Source: Acorus gramineus
Lineage: Eukaryota > Streptophyta > Magnoliopsida > Acorales > Acoraceae
Direction: 5' to 3'
Assembly: GCA_030737835.1 (NCBI GenBank)
Contig: JAUJYN010000012.1
Coordinates: 6,571,003-6,635,002, forward strand
DNA: 64,000 nucleotides
Each line of letters starts with the position of its first letter. The stretch's first letter is position 1. The position numbers and the translations under genes are program-made. Below are positions 19,329-30,974 of this stretch, piece after piece. Below the pieces are notes generated by a model that saw only the letters and a program-made list of their open reading frames with translations, was not told where the DNA came from and ran no database searches.

Positions 19329-22300
19329 TCATGGTGGATCATACACCGAGAGTTTGCTCAACAAGAAATCATGCCGCTGAAGTGTATGAGACTTTGTGAA
19401 AAAGTCTGATAACTGAAGAGAAGAGGAAATATATGGGAGTGATATAGTGCCCGCAATAAAATGATGACGGACGAAGTGACAATCGATCTCGATGTGCTTC
19501 GTACGTTCATGAAATACTGGATTGCTAGCAATCTGAATGGCGCTCTTGTTGTCACAATATAGGGGAGTAGACGCAGATAGAATGACGCCCATGTCAGAGA
19601 GGAGGCGTCGAAGCCAAACAACCTCAGCAGTAGCAGATGCCATAGCACGATATTCGGCCTCAGCACTCGAACGAGAAACAATGTCTTGTTTCTTGGCCTT
19701 CCAAGATATAAGAGAGTCCCCAAGAAAGACACATATACCAGTTGTGGATTTTCGATCTGTGACATCTCCTGCCCAATCAGCATCAGTATAAGCGCGAAGT
19801 TCAAGAGTAGAAGAAGACGGTAACAGCAGAGCACGAGATATAGTGCCACGTAGATAGCGTATAATCCGAAGAACTGCTGCATAATGAACAGTACGAGGGG
19901 CAGCGACAAACTGACTGACAATATGCACAGCATAGGCAATGTCAGGACGAGTGACAGTGAGATAGACGAGGCTTCCAACAAGCTGTCTATAACGAGTAAC
20001 ATCAGAGAGTGGTTCTCCATCGTCAGGCCGGAGCTTAGCATGAAGCTCAATAGGAGTGGGAGAAATGCGATCATCAGTTAGACAGGCACGGTCGATCAAG
20101 TCAGCAGTATACTTGCGTTGGGAGAGAAGATAACCACGCGGAGCAGAAGCAACTTCCAAGCCTAGAAAATAGCGAAGTTTGCCAAGATCTTTCATCTCAA
20201 ATTGACGCTGAAGATGTTGCTTGACCGACTGTATATGAGACGAATCATCGCCGGTGATGATCATGTCATCAACATAAAGCAGCAGGATAGTACGATGAGG
20301 ACCAGAGGTGTGAACAAATAAAGCTGGATCAGAGGAACTACGAACAAACCCAGCAGCACAGATAGCATCAGTGAATCGAGCGAACCAAGCACGAGGAGCC
20401 TGCTTGAGACCATAGAGAGCGCGGTGAAGATGGCATACATGACCAGATGAATGAGGAAGACCCGGAGGAGGAGTCATATAAACCTCCTCTGATAAATCAC
20501 CATGAAGAAAAGCGTTCTTGACATCAAGCTGATAAATGGGCCATTGACGAACAGAAGCAACAGAAATCAAAGTACGAACAGTTGTCATCTTTGCTACAGG
20601 AGCAAATGTCTCATCATAATCAATACCATGCTGCTGAGTGAAACCACGGGCAACCAACCGAGCCTTGTGACGCTCAATCGAACCATCAGAGTTGGTCTTG
20701 ATCTTATAAACCCACTTACAGCTGATAGGAGTCTTCCCTGGAGGAAGTGGTACAATTTTCCACGTATGAGTGCGTTGTAATGCACTAAGCTCCTCTGCCA
20801 TAGCACCTTCCCATTCTGGAATGCCGACAGCCTCACGATATGATTGGGGCTCCCAATGAGTGGAAACAGCTGAAAGAAAACACTGAAAACTAGGAGAAAA
20901 AGAATCAGAGGCAACCAAGCTGAGTCGTTGAGGAGGTCGACGAGCGCGAGGCGGATTGCGACGAGGAGCAACTGGTGCGGAAGCAGAATCGTCTTCTGGC
21001 GAAGCAGCATCAGGAACAGGTGTAGGAGTAGACAGAACCGTCCCACGTGAATCATCCGAAAAAGAAGTTGACGAAGACGGCAAGGGTGAAGATGGGACTG
21101 ACGAGGAAGAGTGGTCAGGTACAGACGGAGTAGATGACTGAGGAGAAAGATGAAGATGAGAAATCAGGAATGGAAAAGTCCAAAAATGTGACTTCCTCAA
21201 CCGTGGATGGGGGAAGAGGAACAGGAGGCGAGCGAAGAGCGTAGTATGGATGACTCTCAAAGAATGTGACATGACAAGATGTCCGAAGACGACGAGCAAC
21301 AGGATCATAGCATCGATATCCTTTGATCTCATTACTATACCCAAGAAAAACACACATAGTGGAACGAGGAGACAATTTGGTACGCTCAAGAGGAGGAAGT
21401 AGGACAAAACACGTGCATCCAAAAACACGAAGACGAGAATAATCAGGAGGACTATGATAAAGACGCTGAAAGGGGGAGATGCCAGCAGTGATAGACGAAG
21501 GAGTGCGATTGATGAGATACACACTTGTAAGAACAGCCTCACCCCAAAACTGAACAGGAACAGAAGCAGAGAGGAGTAAGGACCGGGTCGTTTCGAGGAT
21601 ATGACGGTGTTTGCGCTCAGCAACCCCGTTCTGCTGATGAGCATAAGGAGTGGAAAGCTGCGGTAGAGTGCCTTGGGAGGATAAAAAATCACGAAAAGCA
21701 CGAGAACAATATTCCCCCCACAATCAGAGCGAAACACCTTGATGCGTTTGGAAAACTGAGTTTCAACCATTGTAGCAAAAGATTTATAGATGGGTAACAA
21801 CTCAGAACGACTATGCATCAAATATATCCAGGTAAAGCGAGAAAAATCATCAATAAAAATAACATAATAACGGTTACCCCCTTTAGAAGGAATAGGGGAG
21901 GGACCCCAAACATCAGAGTGAACTAGATCAAAAGGAGAAGCAGAAATGTGTTTACTAGTAGGAAATGGAAGAGCCAAGTGTTTTGCCAACTTGCAGCCCA
22001 CACATGGTTGAAGCTCAGTTTTTGAAAAGGAACCTAAAACACCGGTACTTATTAGATAACGAAGTCTTGGAGGAGAGAGATGGCCAAGACGGCGGTGCCA
22101 TACATCAAAGGAGGAAGGAGAAGAAGAAATCAAGCGAGCAGAAGCTGCAGAAGACGAAGGAATATGAAGATGATCCATGTAGTAGAGCCCACCGCGTCTA
22201 GAGCCTGTCCCAATCTGCTTCCCCGTACGACGATCCTGTACAGAACAAGTAGAAGAATCAAAAGTAATGAGACAATCATGATCCGCAATTTGACCAACAG

Positions 22301-22589
22301 AAAGCAAATTTAGTGATAGACCAGGAACATGAAAAACATCAGGAAGTTGAAATCGATGAGAAGGATCAGCAAGAGAACCAGAACTCGACACAGACAGAGG
22401 AGTCCCATCTGCCGTACGAATAACAGGAGTGGGAAACACGCGAGTAGGACAACTAATAAAGGATGCCTGAGAAGTCATATGATGGGAAGCCCCAGAGTCA
22501 AGAATCCATGAGGAGGTAAGGTTACCTGTCGCCGCAGTAGAAGCAGAAAAGGGAGCAGATGAATCACTACCAGTCACTGAGCGAAGCAT
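19329..22589 (-). pseudogene. Cop-1 pol polyprotein (PR-IN-RT-RH), hidden frameshifts
   Basis: A 1086-codon frame without stops. It runs: protease WILDSGASHHM near residue 30; the integrase zinc region WHRRLGHL with CVGC; the integrase core FDLVHSDVWGP, FIDDFSRFTWIY and RSDCGG; reverse transcriptase CKWVYKIK, LDVKNAFLHGDL and LLYVDDMIITGDD (YVDD near 20265-20276); RNase H YTDADWAGD, SSAEAEYRAM and CDNKSAI; and a stop just before the polypurine tract. Between about 21720 and 21140 the true protein lies in another frame (21115-21723, with HQQNGVAERKHRH and the rest of the integrase). A one-base loss in the codons after RSDCGG and a compensating change downstream explain this. The integrase is therefore defective although the frame looks whole. 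Confidence 0.9.
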
Positions 22590-22637
22590 ATCTTGAAGTT
22601 GTTGTTGAAGGTGGAGCTGCGCAAGACTCTCAGTGAT

Positions 22638-23656
22638 CTAAGAGGAAGAATATGCCGGCGGATCAGTAGAAAAATCAGATGCAACAGCAGCTGCAGGTCG
22701 AGGCTGAGAGCGACGTGGAGGAACTGTAGAAGGTGCCCGAGGTGCTTGCGCCCGAGGCGCTAGTGCACGTGATGCTGCAGGATCTAGTGGACGAGGTGCT
22801 GGAGGAAGTGCTCCAGGAGCTGAAGTGCGAGGTACATAAACAAGAGGAGCACCATCACGAGCACGCTTACGACATTCAGATTGCACGTGTCCAAATTTAT
22901 GGCAATAATAGCAAGTGACCCGAGTGTAGCGATTGTCTTGACGATGTGCAACATTGACAGAACTGTGATCAACGATAGGCGGAGTGACAACAGTGCGAAG
23001 ACGCGTCTCCTCAGCAACTAACTCAAAAAGAACCGTATCAAGAGACGGTTTGGGAGAACGATGAAGAATCTGTGCACGAATAGCCTCGAACTCAGGACGA
23101 AGACGCATCAAGAATTGGTACAATCGTTGACGATTACGGTACTCACGATAGCGTGTCAGAAAAATACCCTCCATCTGAGGATCCATAGGTGCGAGTTGAT
23201 CCCAGTAATCAGATAAAAGAGAATAAAAATCACGAATAGAAAGCTCCCCTTGATAAGAAGTAGAAATGGCCTGATGTAGATAGAATTCCTGAGCACCATC
23301 GGTCTGCGTATAGAAATTCTTCAGAAAGTCCCAATATTCCTTGGCTGTAATGAACGGCTTCAAATGTTTACGGATATTTGGAATAACCGAAGAAGCAATA
23401 TAAGCTTTCACCGAGAATCGGCCTCCTTCCATGTCAACAAAGCCTTAGTATACGCCTCAGCTCTGGCCTTGATGGTTGTCTCATCAGAACCCGGTGGAGA
23501 TGGTTCAAGTACAGGAGCTAGATTAGTGCCAGTAACATGACCCAATAGGCGACGATAATCAAGCTGAAGTTCAAGACTAATAGACCAGACATCATAATTG
23601 TTACCATCAAACTTAACATCGATGATCTGAGTGTTATCCGTAGCCATAATAGGCAA
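22638..23656 (-). pseudogene. Cop-1 gag, frameshifted
   Basis: Starts MPIMATDNTQIIDVKFDGNN (ATG at 23656), the membrane-free capsid-type start seen in copia Gag, and runs to an arginine- and proline-rich tail with the zinc knuckle CYYCHKFGHVQSEC. One base is missing near 23420, where Cop-2 reads ADSRVKAY, which splits gag into two pieces. A CAG-to-TAG change at about 22637 separates gag from pol. In Cop-2 the two are continuous, so gag and pol form one polyprotein in this family. Gag packages the RNA in cytoplasmic particles. Confidence 0.85.
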
Positions 23657-24133
23657 AAAGAGAATAACAGAGAAAAAATATATGCCTCGGATGATGAAAA
23701 TATAGTCACAGATGCGTGCAGAACGAAAAATGGAGCAAAATGAGTACCAATATGACTATATTTGGAGTCTGAATGAACCCGTAGTGGCCGAATAAAGAAA
23801 ATACCGAAAAAGGCGATGATGGGGTGATAAACGGGTCGGGTCAGGTCGGGTCGCGGATCCGGGTCGGGTCGGGCAGCTGGAGCTGGGTCGGGTCAGGGCA
23901 CTGGAGCCGGGTCGGGTCGGGCAGCTGGAGCTAGGTCGGGCAGCTGGGCCGGGCGCGAGGCACGGGATCTCGGGACAAATTCTCGGGAGATCCGGGATGC
24001 TGTTCGGGACCAAATCCGGGACAGGATCCTAGGAAATCCGGGCTAATCGGCGCGGATCCGCGCTGATCACGCGATTCCGAGATGATGCGCAGGCAGGCGC
24101 GGACGGGGCGCGGGCAGGGCAGGGTGGCGCACA
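23657..24133 (-). other. Cop-1 GC-rich leader, truncated
   Basis: The untranslated leader before gag. It contains direct repeats of a gggtcgggtc type and a ccgggatctc block shared with Cop-2 and Cop-3. It ends abruptly in the Cop-1 copy. Frames in it are low-complexity and not genes. Confidence 0.7.
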
Positions 24134-24320
24134 TGTTTTTTTTATTTATTGAATCTTACATTTGATTTAGTGTATTTGATTTTTTGCATATGTTTGAATA
24201 TATTTTGTGGCTTTGGAATGTATTTGATGTGTACTTATGTGTCTAATGTGCTCACTTTGTTTGAATGTTTTCGATCTCACACATTGGGTGTCACACATGT
24301 TTTTTTTATTGCAAAGCATT
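24134..24320. other. AT-rich spacer, no gene seen
   Basis: Short AT-rich linker between the broken end of Cop-1 and the tail of the next LINE. Confidence 0.5.
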
Positions 24321-24574
24321 GAGTGATTGATAATGTTTTGTAGTTGGTTTTTTTATTTTTTATTTTTATTTTTTTTGCTTGGTAAATAATTTCCATTGCA
24401 GAAAGAAAAGATGTACAAATTTACATCAGTACAAAAGGAGCTTGGGCATTACAGCGCCTGAAGCGTACACTGATGTAAGGACATCATAACCAAAAAAGGA
24501 AGATAAAGAAAGATAGATGGGACAAAATACACTTCAAGATATTCTAAAATGAGGGACTCCGAACTTATCTTCTA

Positions 24575-25048
24575 CTATGAAGTTACAAGCCTCAATGGGC
24601 ATACGGGATGGCTCAAAGACAGGAAGGCCAATAGAAGATTGAAATGAAGCAAGAAAATCTGCCACTCTATATTTCTCTCTTTATACACGTGAGTCACCTT
24701 CCAGACCACAAGGATAGAAGAAACTTGACGAATGGTGCGAATATCGCGGAATGTAGTCCAAGGTATGTTGCCCTTTCCATTGGCCCAAGCAATTGCCGTG
24801 GAGGAGTCAGATTCAGACCATACTTTCATATTATCAATGGATCTGAGTTGAAGACAAAGTCTTAGGCTAGTTGCAATGCCTTTTAATTTGAGTGCATTAA
24901 TTGATGCTACACGAGATCGTGCCGCAAGTCCCATGAGACAATCTCTATGGGAGTCCCTGATAACCGCTTCGAAAGCGAATATATGATCACCGAATGAACC
25001 ATCTGAATTGATTTTAACCAAACCCGGAGCAGGGGGACTCCAAACCAC
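24575..25048 (-). pseudogene. LINE RNase H domain
   Basis: Encodes KINSDGSFGD, ALKLKGIATSLRLC, VWSESDSSTAIAWANGKG and a degenerate end (YKERNIEWQIFLL), where the intact family carries HxEGNxxADxLA. It lies at the C-terminus of ORF2. RNase H domains like this occur in some plant L1 LINEs and remove the RNA template after copying. The final motif has decayed. Confidence 0.8.
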
Positions 25049-25490
25049 TTCCTTTGTGGATTTCTACCTTTCAATGATAGATTATGAAATAATTTGCTGA
25101 ATACTTTAGAGAGTGGAGAATCACCTTCCATAGTGGAGTCCGCAAATCTGAATATGTTAAGGAGGTTTTGCTTCACCAGCTTGCTCTTTGGGATAAGATT
25201 GGAATTAAAAATTTGCTTGTTTGGGGATTTCCAGAGTGACCAGATAAGTTAAGCGAGAAGGAAATGGAGAACCTTCTGTTCCTCAAGAGAAGAAGCTAAG
25301 GTGACAAACTAAGAGTATGCTTCACCCAAATTTTGAGACCGAGCTCTCTTCTTTTTCTTTATCAATTTAAGTATGGAAGTCCATACATAAGTAGAGTAAG
25401 AGCAATTATAGAATAGGTGCATGGCTGATTCCTCTTTACTGGAACAGAAGATACATTGCTTAGAGGGCACAAGCTGCCCTTTTCCACAAC

Positions 25491-25877
25491 CTATCCAGGG
25501 TTGGCAGGCGATTCAAAGCGGCTTGCTAGGATAGAAAACTCATCCTTGGAGGCTGAATAGGATTCCAAATGGTCTTGGTCCATTCCAATGAAAGTTTGGG
25601 TGTTCTTATATGGTTCCAAGCAAAAGAATATGTTACCATACCAGTTTTGTTCCCCGTCCATACAAGAATATTTGAACCCTGATCCCCCAATCTCTATCTC
25701 TTTGATTTCATGCCAGACATTATTGAATTCAATTGGCCATATGGGAGGTTTTACCCATTTACCATCTTGGATGAAAGAGTTGACAGTAGATTGTTCAGGA
25801 GGACGCCACATGAGGATCACCTGATGTTGAAAATGGTGGCGAAGGCCAAAACCATTTAGCCAAGGATCATCCCACAT
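25491..25877 (-). pseudogene. LINE zf-RVT-type linker region
   Basis: The open stretch holds MWDDPWLNGFGLRHHFQ and WKPPEQ-like blocks that follow the thumb of plant LINE reverse transcriptases. The zinc-ligand part, expected to the left (25049-25490), is visible only in broken frames. Confidence 0.6.
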
Positions 25878-25886
25878 GTTTATATT

Positions 25887-26815
25887 TCACCCTTTAAAAA
25901 TAACATATTTTGTGAGGTTTCTAATCCATGAGCGAGAAGAGATGATTTTCCTCCAAAGGCTAGAGCTTGATGAGACTTCAGAGAAGGCCCAAATATTTCC
26001 CTTTTTGAGGTACCTATCCTTGATCCAATGTGCCCATGAAGAGGAGTGTTGCGAAACAATTTCCCAAAACCGAACATCTAGAGAGGCAGTATTCCAGTCT
26101 TTAATGCTTTTGAGACCAAGACCACCCTCGCATTTTGGAGAACAAACCAAAGACCAGTTGACAGCATTTTGCTTTTTGACAACAGCCTCCCCGGACCAAT
26201 GGAATCGCCTCAAAATTCGATCAATAGGCTTGATTGTTTTTCTTGGAAGGGCAAATCCAACAGTCCAGTAGTGGCTGTAGGAAGATAGAACCGAAAGGAT
26301 CATGTATAGTCTTCCGGCTTTAGAGAGATATAGACTTGACCATGATTGTAATCTCCTTTGGATCTTGTTAATAAGAGGAGCACAAGAAGAATTGGTTCGA
26401 ACCCTAGATTGTAGAGGTAGACCTAAATGCTTGACTTGGAGAGCAGAGGATGGAATTCCCTAAATAGAAGATAAGCCCTCCTTGTTCAAAGTACAAAATA
26501 GTTGGCTCTTTGAAGGGTTTAGTTGAAGACCTGAAGCTGAAGAGAAATTAGCCAGTACTCTCTGAACCCCCCTGGCTAATGATGGAGAGCAATTAGAGAA
26601 TATAATGAGATCATCTACAAAAGAGAGATGTGATATATTGTATGAAGCATTTATGGATTTGCCTATTCTTCCTTCATGGACTTCCCTCTCCAGAGAGATA
26701 GAAAAAGCATTCATGACGAGAACAAAGAGAAGGGGAGATAGAGGGTCCCCCGCCGAAGACCACAAGAAGAGGTGAAGAATCCAGCTGGGCTGCCGTTAAT
26801 AAGGATAGCTGTATC
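25887..26815 (-). pseudogene. LINE reverse transcriptase, C-terminal half
   Basis: Pieces 26460-26765 and 25887-26303 give GDPLSPLLFVLVMNAFS, SHLSFVDDLIIFSN (catalytic box, FVDD), GLQLNPSKSQ, then GFALPRKTIKPIDRILRRFHW and CSPKCEGGLGLKSIKDWN. These are standard fingers-to-thumb blocks of a LINE RT. A small deletion just upstream of GDPLSP breaks the frame, and a stop separates the two pieces. Confidence 0.85.
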
Positions 26816-27189
26816 ATTGGTTCATTGAAAATTGTTTGCATATTGGTAATGGTAATGAATGATGAATGAAAACACATATTTATTGAATATTGTTGATTGA
26901 ATGAGAAAAAATAGTTGATTTGACAATTGATTGTAACATTCATTTAATGTTTGTACATTATTTATAGAATCGATTGGAGAATGATTTGCTGCGCATTATA
27001 TATTTTGTGAGTATGGCTACATAGTAATGCATTCCACAAACAACCTCGCATCAAGAACGCCAATATCAAAGACTTGCCATAGATGCACCATCAAGTTCAA
27101 TCGTTTTGTTTGTTGAACAAGAGGCGGTGAGATTGAATACATTAATTGTATTTAATGGTGTGCTACTCTATCTCACAATATATTTGTGA
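26816..27189. other. AT-rich spacer, no gene seen
   Basis: No frame, repeat end or RNA gene recognised. Confidence 0.5.
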
Positions 27190-27675
27190 ATTGTAATTAA
27201 TTATGTAACGGTGCCCCGGGCTTACAAAACAGGAAATTGTCCGCTTTGCCCCTAAGTGGGTAATGTGTAAGAGTTGTCCTGGTGTGTAAGAGTTGTACTT
27301 ACACATAAGCACATACTATCTCCTCCCATTAGGCAATGTGGGACTATAAACCATCACCCTCACCTATGAGCCTCTTGGGATTGTTGGGCCTCACCCACCT
27401 CCCCTCAACGAGCCGGGTGCCTAGTGGGCCACATGTCCTCGTGTGGGGTCCTGCATCCCAGGCTTACACAACATGAACTTGTCCGCTTTGCCCGTAACTG
27501 GGTTCACAGCTTTAAAATGCTTCTTGGTGTATAAGAGTTATGCTCACATATAAGCACATACTATATTATCTCATTAAGCGATGTTGAACTAAACATCCTT
27601 ACTTTCACCAAATCCAATGGCCTCTTGGGATTATTGGCTTGACCTACCACCCCCTCAATAGGCCAAGTGTCACAA
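27190..27675. repeat. Duplicated LTR/TRIM-like unit
   Basis: Two related units in tandem (about 27195-27450 and 27455-27675) each carry ttgtccgctttgcc, then a tgtaagagtt block, then acataagcacatactat, a gatgt-type block and a cctcttgggattgttgg block. The wording resembles short non-autonomous LTR repeats (TRIM class) that are frequent near plant genes. No primer-binding site or polypurine tract is visible, so this could also be two LTRs brought together by deletion. Confidence 0.5.
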
Positions 27676-28521
27676 ATTATATGTTAAGTATGTGTTAATT
27701 GTATTGAATACATATGTTTGTTGAAAATGTAGTATATATACAAGTAATGAACAAAAAAGTGGTCCGCTGATTCTACTCCAGAGTTACAAATCCGACATGT
27801 AGACATCATATCGCGTATTGTATTTAATTATGTGTTATTGTGTTTCACAATATGTTTTGATAATGTATTTGAATGATATCATGTGTTTCAACTATATGTT
27901 TATATGTTAGCATGTTCAATAGCTTGTCCGACTAGAATAACTCAAACAAAACTAAATAAGTTCAACAGAGGACATGTTGAACTGGGACTTATTTGTTGAG
28001 ATTAGCCTTGTCGGACTAAGGGTTTGAACTTTATTTAACTTGTTCGACATACCAACTGTTGAACCGATGTAAAAGAGTTTGACATATGGAATATCGAACT
28101 TGTGTAAAAGACGCAGACAGTAGCCCTGTCAAACTATTCACAAAATGGGTTTGGACCTCTTTTGATTCTATTATATTTGACGGATCAACTGCCAAACTTG
28201 TGTAAAAGAGTTTGATTGAGGACAAGTCGACTGAGAGTGGTTTAGTCGACATTGGTATGTTGAATGGGTTACAGAGAAGGTCAGTGTGACTTGTTCGATA
28301 AATAGTCGAATACGACAATGCTTCTTTTAAAATGGGAAATTCCTAGCCACAGTAGTAAGTGCGTCGAACCGGGACACATGCATTTCACACATTCCTCTAT
28401 CCTTTATTCCACACATTATTCACATTCAACAAGGTAAATTAAACACATTCAACATGTTTAGAATATTTCATGACTATATCAATCATCTATCTTGTCTCTA
28501 CAAGATGTATAAAACAAACAA
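27676..28521. other. AT-rich spacer with short diverged repeats
   Basis: From about 28030 to 28300 the block tgtaaaagagtttga and short relatives recur irregularly. No gene is visible. Confidence 0.45.
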
Positions 28522-28538
28522 CCCCCCCCCCCCCCCCC
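28522..28538. repeat. C17 homopolymer
   Basis: An uninterrupted run of 17 C, just before the gypsy fragment. Confidence 0.9.
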
Positions 28539-28544
28539 AGCAAA

Positions 28545-28855
28545 ATAAGATTATTTTCGATGAGGTAGAGTGCCTGTATGAATTGGGCTTTATCCATGAG
28601 GTGTAGTATACTGATTGGATCTCAAACATGGTCCTTTCAGAGAAGAAGAACACTTAGTGGAGAGTCTGCATCGACTTGGTAAACCTGAACAAGGCCAACC
28701 AGAAGGACATCTACCCCTTGCTAGAGATCAACCAGATGGTGGACGCTACAACCGGATATGAGATGCTGTCGTGGATCCCTACTCTGACTAAAATCAGATC
28801 AACTTGAACCCACGATCAGGAGAAGATAATGTTCTACAAATTAGATCCCTACTAT
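28545..28855 (+). pseudogene. Ty3/gypsy reverse transcriptase relic
   Basis: With frame changes and two stops, the plus strand encodes EVECLYELGFIHEV, SNMVLSEKKNT, WRVCIDLVNLNKANQKDIYP and VDATTGYEMLS. These are the N-terminal RT blocks of Tat/Athila-type gypsy elements (WRVCxDxxxLNKAxPKDxYP). The catalytic box is not present and no LTR is nearby. Confidence 0.75.
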
Positions 28856-29583
28856 AACTTAATACGAGTGTAATTACCAGTCTATCAATGGATTCCTCAA
28901 AATCAGATATGTATTTTTAGAGTTGATATCTACAAATTGACGGTCCTTGAAATCTCTCTCAATGGAATCCAATTCATCAAGATACCATGGAGATCCTAAT
29001 AAATAAAAACCGAGATTACACATTTTACATTCATACAGATCAACCCAACCAAAAAAATCAAAACACATCAGACTGATCGGGAAGGGCAGTTTGTGTTTTG
29101 AGGCATTACAAGGAGATGACGCAGCATAGATCCCTTGTCAAAGCACTTTTTACCGGTTTGAATCTTTTGATGGACACAAGGGACACCGATGGGGGAGACC
29201 TTTTTTAGAAAGGGTTTCAAATGATTACATGTTTTAGGGTGTTTTCAAAGGATCCAGATCATCTGCTTATTTTCTTATATTTGTATCTTGTTTGACTCAT
29301 GTGGGATTGTCACATCATTGTGTATAATATCATGTGGTTGTAATTACATCAACTTAAATGGATTTTAATTTTAATTTTTTTAGATTCATATGCATTTGCA
29401 ACCGTTTAATTTTAAATGTGGTGATGTGGCAAAAGTGCAGTGAAAATCAAACAAGTTATAAGTATATAACAAGTAAAAGGATCCCAACCCATTTTCAAAT
29501 GGTTTCTTTTGCAAATTAGAAAGGCTTGAAAGGGTATTTTGGGTAGCATAAACTGTGTTACTAACGGAAAGTTGGTAGAAGGA

Positions 29584-29584
<1 letters not shown>
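28856..29584. other. Spacer, no gene seen
   Basis: Mixed AT-rich sequence with no recognisable domain on either strand. Confidence 0.5.

Positions 29585-29614
<30 letters not shown>
29585..29614. repeat. A30 homopolymer
   Basis: A run of 30 A with no recognisable retroposed body on its left. It may be the tail of a decayed retroelement or simple slippage. Confidence 0.8.
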
Positions 29615-29616
<2 letters not shown>

Positions 29617-29739
29617 CCAAAAGCAAATAGGGACATAAAATTTGAGTAGTTTTTTAAATTTAATTTTTAATTTTTTTACATAATGACCTTAATGAAAAAT
29701 GGATCCCAATAATACTGAAAAATAAAAAAATTCATAAAA

Positions 29740-30010
29740 ATATAATGCAGGCGCTGTGGATCGCCACCAGGTCCACACCGCGGAGAGCACTGTGGATCGG
29801 CCTTTGGAGGTGCTCTCGAGACCTCCTCGTGTCGGATGCGGGGGTGGCGGTGATGGAACCAAGGGTGGAGAGATCGATCCCGGAGCAAAAGTTGCAGCCA
29901 TGGCCAAAAAGGACGACGATGAAGGGTTTTCGTCGAGGAGGGATAGGGATTTGGGGAACTCAGAAGAAATTGAGAAAGACGTCAAGGTCTCTCCAAATCA
30001 AGGCTTTTGA
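29740..30010 (+). other. GC-rich island, possible captured exon
   Basis: The base composition changes sharply from AT-rich flanks to GC-rich. The plus strand has an 84-codon frame from 29756 (acidic and basic end: AKKDDDEGFSSRRDRDLGN) and the minus strand has a 98-codon frame over 29689-29985. I recognise neither protein. The island lies 150 bp from a CACTA-like end and could be a host exon picked up by that transposon. It could equally be a non-coding piece of the transposon. Confidence 0.3.
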
Positions 30011-30164
30011 AGCTTTTTATTTTTTATTTTTTCATGTAGTGGAAAATGAATCAAGGGTTCACATGCTGGTGTGTTGTAAGAACTATTTTTGTTATGTTAC
30101 ATTTCAAATGGACTTTCTTTTAGCGATTGAGCCGCACCGGTTGCATTTTTTGTGCCGTCTCAAA

Positions 30165-30315
30165 TAATTAATTTTACGAAGGCTTCCTCCACCGCAGCAA
30201 AAGGAATCAAATTTTATCGGTGGGTTGGATTTGTGATAGCAAATAATTGCTATGGCGGTGCTTTTTTAGATCACCGTAAAAGAATTTGCCGCAAAAGCCC
30301 CTTTCTCTTGTAGTC
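30165..30315 (-). mobile_element. CACTA-like terminus
   Basis: On the minus strand the end reads ACTACAAGAGAAAGGGG with the first base G in place of C, followed by short GC motifs of the tttgcggc, acggtga and ccgcca type in both directions. CACTACAAGA-type ends with clustered subterminal motifs are typical of CACTA (En/Spm) transposons. The other end, expected to the left, was not found. Confidence 0.5.
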
Positions 30316-30620
30316 TTTTATTTTCTAAATGAGTGAATCTATTTTTAACAATAGTAATTTTTATTTTTTTTAACAAAGCATATATTTCACCTAAGAAAGT
30401 ATATATTTTTTTTATATGATATTTTTTTAGTTGGGTATATACTTTAATAAAAAGTGTATATCGCTCAATTTCAAATTGAATGAACCTATTTTAATAAGTA
30501 TAAGAAAATTTTTTGTGAGGTATATACATCATCTAACAAGCTATATATTTTACTGAATTTGTAATGAGGTATATAAGTCTGTGTTTTGGACTAAGAAAAA
30601 AATTGAGCGTAGCAGCATTC
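30316..30620. other. AT-rich spacer, no gene seen
   Basis: AT-rich, with no frame and no recognised repeat end. Confidence 0.5.
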
Positions 30621-30944
30621 TTTTAGAATACTAAAGCACCTATATGTTAGAAGTTCTAATTTTTTCAGGTCCTATCCGACAATGTTTGTATGTGTAGGTT
30701 AATTAACAAGGGATTGTTCATATAATATATTAATGTACGATTAACAATGTACATAAAATGTATAATAATATATGTGATTGCCCTAACAATATAATGTATG
30801 GGAGATGGATGATATAATAGTATATGAGTTAATAATATACTCAGAGTATAGAGAAATTTACTAAATATAGAATTCACATTTTAAGCAACGGAAAAAAGAA
30901 TCAAAGATCTAGAAGATATGTAATCCTAACATAGGGTGTTTGGT
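30621..30944. repeat. Dispersed repeat R1, copy 2
   Basis: Matches 14427-14757 along its whole length with scattered substitutions and small indels. It appears complete and lies between two CACTA-like ends. Confidence 0.75.
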
Positions 30945-30974
30945 CTGTTAAAATAGCACATAAATATATAAAAT

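Larger units (their letters stand above)
19191..24133 (-). mobile_element. Cop-1: Ty1/copia element, 5' end missing
   Basis: The element lies on the minus strand with a 126-bp 3' LTR, a polypurine tract, pol, gag and part of the GC-rich leader. It stops at about 24133 inside the leader, so the primer-binding site and 5' LTR are absent and no target duplication can be defined. It belongs to the same family as Cop-2 and Cop-3. Confidence 0.85.
24321..26815 (-). mobile_element. 5'-truncated LINE (L1 type) with RNase H
   Basis: The poly-A tail appears as the T-rich stretch at about 24345-24380. To its right, on the minus strand, come RNase H, a zf-RVT-type domain and the second half of the reverse transcriptase. 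The copy ends at about 26815 in the INGSPAGFF region of the RT. Such 5' truncation is usual for target-primed insertion. Several frameshifts show that it is old. Confidence 0.85.

Noticed and set aside
19358..20074. 238-codon hydrophobic frame (also 34801-35517 and 53149-53865)
   Set aside because: It overlaps the RT-RNase H frame of each copia copy in another phase. The leucine-rich product is a shadow of pol.
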